In this document: positions 30,998 to 33,886 of the stretch, piece after piece
Layout: each line of letters opens with the position of its first letter
Numbering within the stretch: the first letter of the stretch is position 1
Source: Nocardiopsis trehalosi NBRC 14201
GTDB lineage: Bacteria > Actinomycetota > Actinomycetes > Streptosporangiales > Streptosporangiaceae
Assembly: GCF_001552555.1 (NCBI RefSeq)
Contig: NZ_BCRK01000051.1
Location: 1 to 33,886 of the forward strand
Reading direction: 5' to 3'
Length of the DNA stretch: 33,886 bases
Made by a program: the position numbers and the translations under genes
The notes under the pieces: generated by a model
Databases searched by the model: none
The model's input: the letters and a program-made list of their open reading frames with translations, nothing else
Told to the model about the DNA's origin: nothing

Positions 30998-32511
30998 GCG
31001 GCGGCCCCCTGGCCGGTCGCGGCGTACATCACGGTCTCCTCGGTCGCCTCGGAGCGGGGCAGCTCGGCGGTGATCCGCCCCTCGTGCATCACCAGGACGC
31101 GGTCGGCCATGCCCAGCACCTCGGGCAGCTCGCTCGACACCATCACCACGGCCATCCCGCCCGCCGCCAGCTCCGACAGCAGCCGGTGCACCTCGGCCTT
31201 GGTGCCGACGTCGATGCCGCGCGTGGGCTCGTCGACGATCAGCACCCGCGGCCCGGTGGCCAGCCACTTGGCCAGCACCACCTTCTGCTGGTTGCCGCCC
31301 GACAGGGTCGACACGGCGTCGCCCAGGCCGCCCGCCTTCAACCGCAGCCGGTCCGCCCACTCCCGCGTGGCGCGCTCCTCGGCGCGCCGCCGCAGCAGGC
31401 CGAAACGGCTCAGCGCCCACCGGCGGGTCAGCGTGGCGTTGCGCTCGACCGACAGCTCCATCACCAGGCCCTGCTGGCGGCGGTCCTCGGGGACCAGGGC
31501 GACCCCCGCCGCCATGGCGGCGGCCGGGCGGCCCGCGCGCAGGGCCCGGCCCGCCACCCGCACCGACCCGCTGTCGTAGCGGTCGACGCCGAACACCGCG
31601 CGCACCACCTCGCTGCGCCCCGCCCCCACCAGCCCCGCCAGGGCCACGATCTCCCCGGCGTGCACGGTGAACGTGATGTCGGAGAACACCCCGGACCGGG
31701 ACAGGCCCGCCACCTCCAGCACGGCACCGCCCCGCTCGGCGTCCTGCTTGGGGAACAGCGCGGCGACGTCGCGGCCGACCATCCGCCGCACCACCGCGTC
31801 GACCGTCAGGTCGGCCACCGGGTCGGTCGAGACGTGCGCGCCGTCGCGCATGACCGTGACGCGGTCGCACAGCGCGAACACCTCGTCGAAGCGGTGCGAG
31901 ATGAACAGCACCGCCGCGCCGCCGTCGCGCAGCGAGCGCGCCACCGCGAACAGCCGCTCCACCTCGACCCCCGACAGCGCCGCCGTGGGCTCGTCCATGA
32001 CGAGCACCCGGGCGTCGAGCGACATCGCCTTGGCGATCTCCACGAGCTGCTGGTCGGCGATCGACAGGCCGCGGGCCGGGCGGTCGGGCGCGATCCGCAC
32101 GCCCAGGCGGGCGAACAGGGCCGCGGCGGCCGCGTGCATGGCCGCGCGGTCGATGCGCCGGCCCCGGGTGAGGGGCTGGCGCCCCATGAAGATGTTCTCG
32201 GCCACCGACAGGTCGGGGAAGAGGGTGGGCTCCTGGTAGATGACGGCGACGCCGGCCCGCTGGGCGTCGGCCGGGCGGGTGAATACCGCGGGGCGGCCGT
32301 CGACCTCGACGCGGCCCGCGTCGGGCCGGTGCACCCCCGCGATCGTTTTCACCAGCGTGGACTTGCCCGCCCCGTTCTCGCCGCACAGCGCGTGGATCTC
32401 GCCCGCGCGCAGGTCCAGCGAGACGTCCCGGAGGGCCGCGACCGTCCCGAAGGACTTGGCCACCCCGACCAGGGAGAGGGGCGGGGGAGCCGGGGGCGGA
32501 GCAGCGTCCAC
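30994..32511 (-). CDS. rhaT: Rhamnose ABC transporter ATPase (two NBDs)
   Basis: This 505-residue tandem ATPase is of the RbsA/sugar importer type. NBD1 has Walker [10 protein letters not shown] (44-52), a signature-like [13 protein letters not shown] (148-160) and Walker [10 protein letters not shown] (169-177). NBD2 has the family's altered A loop GLVGAGRSE (293-301), signature LSGGNQQK (403-410) and Walker [15 protein letters not shown] (423-436). The GTG at 32511 was chosen because AAGGAGGA lies just upstream. An ATG at 32592 would put the LacI operator and the transcription start inside the gene. It is the first gene of the operon. Confidence 0.94.
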   Translation of the reverse strand: MDAAPPPAPPPLSLVGVAKSFGTVAALRDVSLDLRAGEIHALCGENGAGKSTLVKTIAGVHRPDAGRVEVDGRPAVFTRPADAQRAGVAVIYQEPTLFPDLSVAENIFMGRQPLTRGRRIDRAAMHAAAAALFARLGVRIAPDRPARGLSIADQQLVEIAKAMSLDARVLVMDEPTAALSGVEVERLFAVARSLRDGGAAVLFISHRFDEVFALCDRVTVMRDGAHVSTDPVADLTVDAVVRRMVGRDVAALFPKQDAERGGAVLEVAGLSRSGVFSDITFTVHAGEIVALAGLVGAGRSEVVRAVFGVDRYDSGSVRVAGRALRAGRPAAAMAAGVALVPEDRRQQGLVMELSVERNATLTRRWALSRFGLLRRRAEERATREWADRLRLKAGGLGDAVSTLSGGNQQKVVLAKWLATGPRVLIVDEPTRGIDVGTKAEVHRLLSELAAGGMAVVMVSSELPEVLGMADRVLVMHEGRITAELPRSEATEETVMYAATGQGAAA

Positions 32512-32553
32512 GGCGTCCTCCTTCCCGTCGCGTGCCGGACGGCACAGTGCGTG

Positions 32554-32567
32554 GAAAAACGTTTCAA
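32554..32567. promoter_or_regulatory. LacI-type operator at the rhamnose operon start site
   Basis: GAAAAACGTTTCAA matches the LacI/GalR consensus TTGAAACGTTTCAA at 11 of 14 positions, with one half-site perfect. It lies just downstream of the predicted transcription start near 32570 and faces the divergent LacI-family gene. Confidence 0.7.
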
Positions 32568-32576
32568 TTGAGGAGG

Positions 32577-32606
32577 ACGTTAAGTGGGTCACACCGGCAT
32601 CGTCAA
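32577..32606 (-). promoter_or_regulatory. Promoter of the rhamnose operon
   Basis: On the minus strand TTGACG (32606-32601), an 18-bp spacer and TAACGT (32582-32577) form a recognisable promoter. Transcription from about 32570 gives a leader of about 60 nt before the rhaT GTG, with the operator at its 5' end. Confidence 0.6.
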
Positions 32607-32714
32607 GGGGGGTGCGGACATTGACGACGCGTGACCGGTCCGACGGCCCGCGTCACGGCGCGCGGGCGTCGCTCACCGGGGTCCGCTCCCGGCGGGTCCT
32701 CGGATAGGCGGCTG

Positions 32715-32743
32715 TTGACACGATTTAATGGACCTGTGAACAT
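32715..32743 (+). promoter_or_regulatory. Candidate promoter of the LacI-family gene
   Basis: A consensus -35, TTGACA (32715-32720), is followed by a 17-bp spacer and a weak -10, GAACAT (32738-32743). Transcription near 32750 would exclude the in-frame ATG at 32742 and support the TTG start at 32778. Confidence 0.4.
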
Positions 32744-32777
32744 GGGCCCGCAGTCCCCCCGACCCCGGAGTAGCGCG

Positions 32778-33824
32778 TTGTCCTCCCTCGAAGGCGTCCG
32801 GCGCCCCGTCGGCATCAACGACGTCGCCGCGCGCGCCGGGGTGTCCCCCGGAACGGTCTCCAACGTCCTCAACCGCCCCGAGCGCGTCGCCGAGCCCACG
32901 CGGCTGCGGGTCGAGGCCGCCATCCGCGACCTCGACTACGTCCGCAACTCCTCGGGGCGCAGCCTGCGGTCGGGGCGCAGCGACTCCGTCGGCCTGCTCG
33001 TCCTCGACATCACCAACCCGTTCTTCACCGAGGTCGCCCGAGGCGTCGAGGACGTCGCCACCGAGGCGGGCCTGGCCCTGGTCCTGCTCAACTCCGCCGA
33101 GCAGCAGAGCCGCCAGCAGCGGTCGCTGCGGCTGCTCGCCGAGCAGCGGGCGGCCGGGGCCGTCGTCATGCCCGTCGACGGCGCCACCGCCGACCTGCTG
33201 TGGCTGCGCCGGCAGGGTGTGCCGTGGGTGCTGCTCGACCGCGGCGACGTCGGCGCCGACACCGGGTGCAGCGTCGCCGTCGACAACCGGGCGGGCGGCC
33301 TGGCGGCCGGCCGGCACCTCGTCAACCTCGGCCACGAGCGGATCACCTTCCTCAGCGGGCCCGCCGAGATGGAGCAGTGCCGCACCCGCCTGGCCGGGCT
33401 GCGCGACGCCGCGGTCGAGGCCGGGCTCGACCCCGACGCGGCCGTCCGGGTCATCCGCACCGACCGGCTCAACGCCGAGTCCGGCGAGAAGGCCGTCGAG
33501 GAGATCCTGGCGGGCGGCCCGCGCCGCCGCCCCGGCGCCGTGTTCTGCACCAACGACCAGCTCGCCCTCGGCGTGCTCAAGGGCCTCGGCGAGCGCGGGC
33601 TGAACGCCCCGGCCGACCTGTCGGTGGTCGGCTACGACGACGTCGGGTTCGCGGCGCTCGTCCACCCCGGGCTGACCACGGTCGCCCAGCCCAAGTACGA
33701 ACTGGGCCGGGCCGCCATGCGGCTGCTGCTGTCGGAGCTGAACGACGCGGACCACCGGCACGAGCGGCTCCGGTTCGCCCCCGAACTCGTCGTCCGCGGC
33801 TCCACCGCCGCCCGCCGCGACTAG
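32778..33824 (+). CDS. LacI-family repressor of the rhamnose operon
   Basis: This 348-residue LacI/GalR regulator has the helix-turn-helix VGINDVAARAGVSPGTVSNVLNRP (about residues 11-34) and the hinge helix near SLRSGRSDSVGLLVLDITNPFF. A periplasmic-binding-protein-like effector domain follows, including VLLDRG, SVAVDNRAGG, HLVNLGHERITFLSG and DLSVVGYDDVGFAALVHPGLTTVAQP. The TTG at 32778 has CGGAG eight bases upstream and gives MSSLEGVRRPVG. An ATG at 32742 and a GTG at 32736 are alternatives that would add about 12-14 residues. It is divergent from rhaT, with a LacI operator on that promoter. The inducer is probably rhamnose or rhamnulose, inferred from context. Confidence 0.93.
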   Translation: MSSLEGVRRPVGINDVAARAGVSPGTVSNVLNRPERVAEPTRLRVEAAIRDLDYVRNSSGRSLRSGRSDSVGLLVLDITNPFFTEVARGVEDVATEAGLALVLLNSAEQQSRQQRSLRLLAEQRAAGAVVMPVDGATADLLWLRRQGVPWVLLDRGDVGADTGCSVAVDNRAGGLAAGRHLVNLGHERITFLSGPAEMEQCRTRLAGLRDAAVEAGLDPDAAVRVIRTDRLNAESGEKAVEEILAGGPRRRPGAVFCTNDQLALGVLKGLGERGLNAPADLSVVGYDDVGFAALVHPGLTTVAQPKYELGRAAMRLLLSELNDADHRHERLRFAPELVVRGSTAARRD

Positions 33825-33886
33825 GGAGTGTTTTTTGGATCATTCCGGGCTCGCGACCACGCCCCTACTGTGCGCTGCTCCGCAGG
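33825..33886 (+). other. Window end: no gene, possible promoter
   Basis: A T-run TTTTTT (33830-33835) follows the LacI-family stop by about 8 bp but has no clear hairpin before it. TACTGT at 33866-33871, the same -10 as in the exporter promoter, may belong to a gene beyond the window. Confidence 0.25.

Noticed and set aside
33825-33886. Rho-independent terminator at the T-run after the LacI-family gene
   Set aside because: The T-run has no stable stem immediately upstream, so it cannot be supported as an intrinsic terminator.

Overview
The window is very GC-rich DNA from an actinomycete. Codon third positions are almost all G or C, GTG and TTG starts are common, mRNAs look leaderless in several places, and the -10 elements are of the TAGGNT kind. 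The gene content (Streptomyces-type rhamnose isomerase, ECF41/SigJ sigma factor, DUF6069 protein, many TetR regulators) fits Streptosporangiales/Nocardiopsaceae-like organisms. The exact genus is an inference. No tRNA, rRNA, insertion sequence, CRISPR array or phage gene was seen. The region reads as chromosomal, accessory-metabolism DNA.

Layout. (1) 39-2285: a DHA2 drug exporter and its divergent TetR regulator share a compact promoter with two tandem 19-bp operators. (2) 2382-5788: an alpha/beta hydrolase, a SpoU/TrmH rRNA methyltransferase, a GNAT acetyltransferase and an IclR regulator. (3) 5850-8606: a gluconate module (gntK, gntR, gntP) with FadR-type operator candidates at both controlled promoters. 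(4) 8762-13241: a GH38 alpha-mannosidase divergent from mannose-6-phosphate isomerase. (5) 13328-15800: an FKBP isomerase, an acyl-CoA dehydrogenase and a divergent TetR regulator. (6) 15856-18072: a SnoaL-like protein and a single-cysteine Rrf2 regulator, each preceded by a related inverted repeat, then a TetR/DUF6069 operon whose promoter spacer is filled by a perfect palindrome. (7) 18270-20475: an ECF41 sigma factor followed by an NDH-2-like FAD oxidoreductase. (8) 20851-22329: a secreted-toxin-like protein with a Flp-prepilin-type N-terminus and a C-terminal R-S-E mono-ADP-ribosyltransferase domain. (9) 22478-33824: a complete L-rhamnose uptake and catabolism operon (rhaT-P-Q-S-M-I-D-B on the minus strand) divergent from a LacI-family regulator.

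How the genes work together. The rhamnose block is self-contained. The ABC importer (ATPase, two permeases, lipoprotein binding protein) brings in rhamnose. RhaM interconverts its anomers, RhaI makes rhamnulose, RhaB phosphorylates it, and the fused aldolase/dehydrogenase cleaves rhamnulose-1-phosphate and oxidises the lactaldehyde. A LacI-type operator sits on the predicted transcription start of the importer gene. The gluconate block imports and phosphorylates gluconate under GntR. The mannosidase and ManA could feed mannose units to fructose-6-phosphate.

The most unusual gene is the ADP-ribosyltransferase at 20851-22329. It pairs a Tad/Flp prepilin export signal with an arginine-type ART toxin domain and has no recognisable immunity gene beside it. 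The most useful regulatory observations are the operator/promoter arrangements, which assign probable targets to five local regulators.
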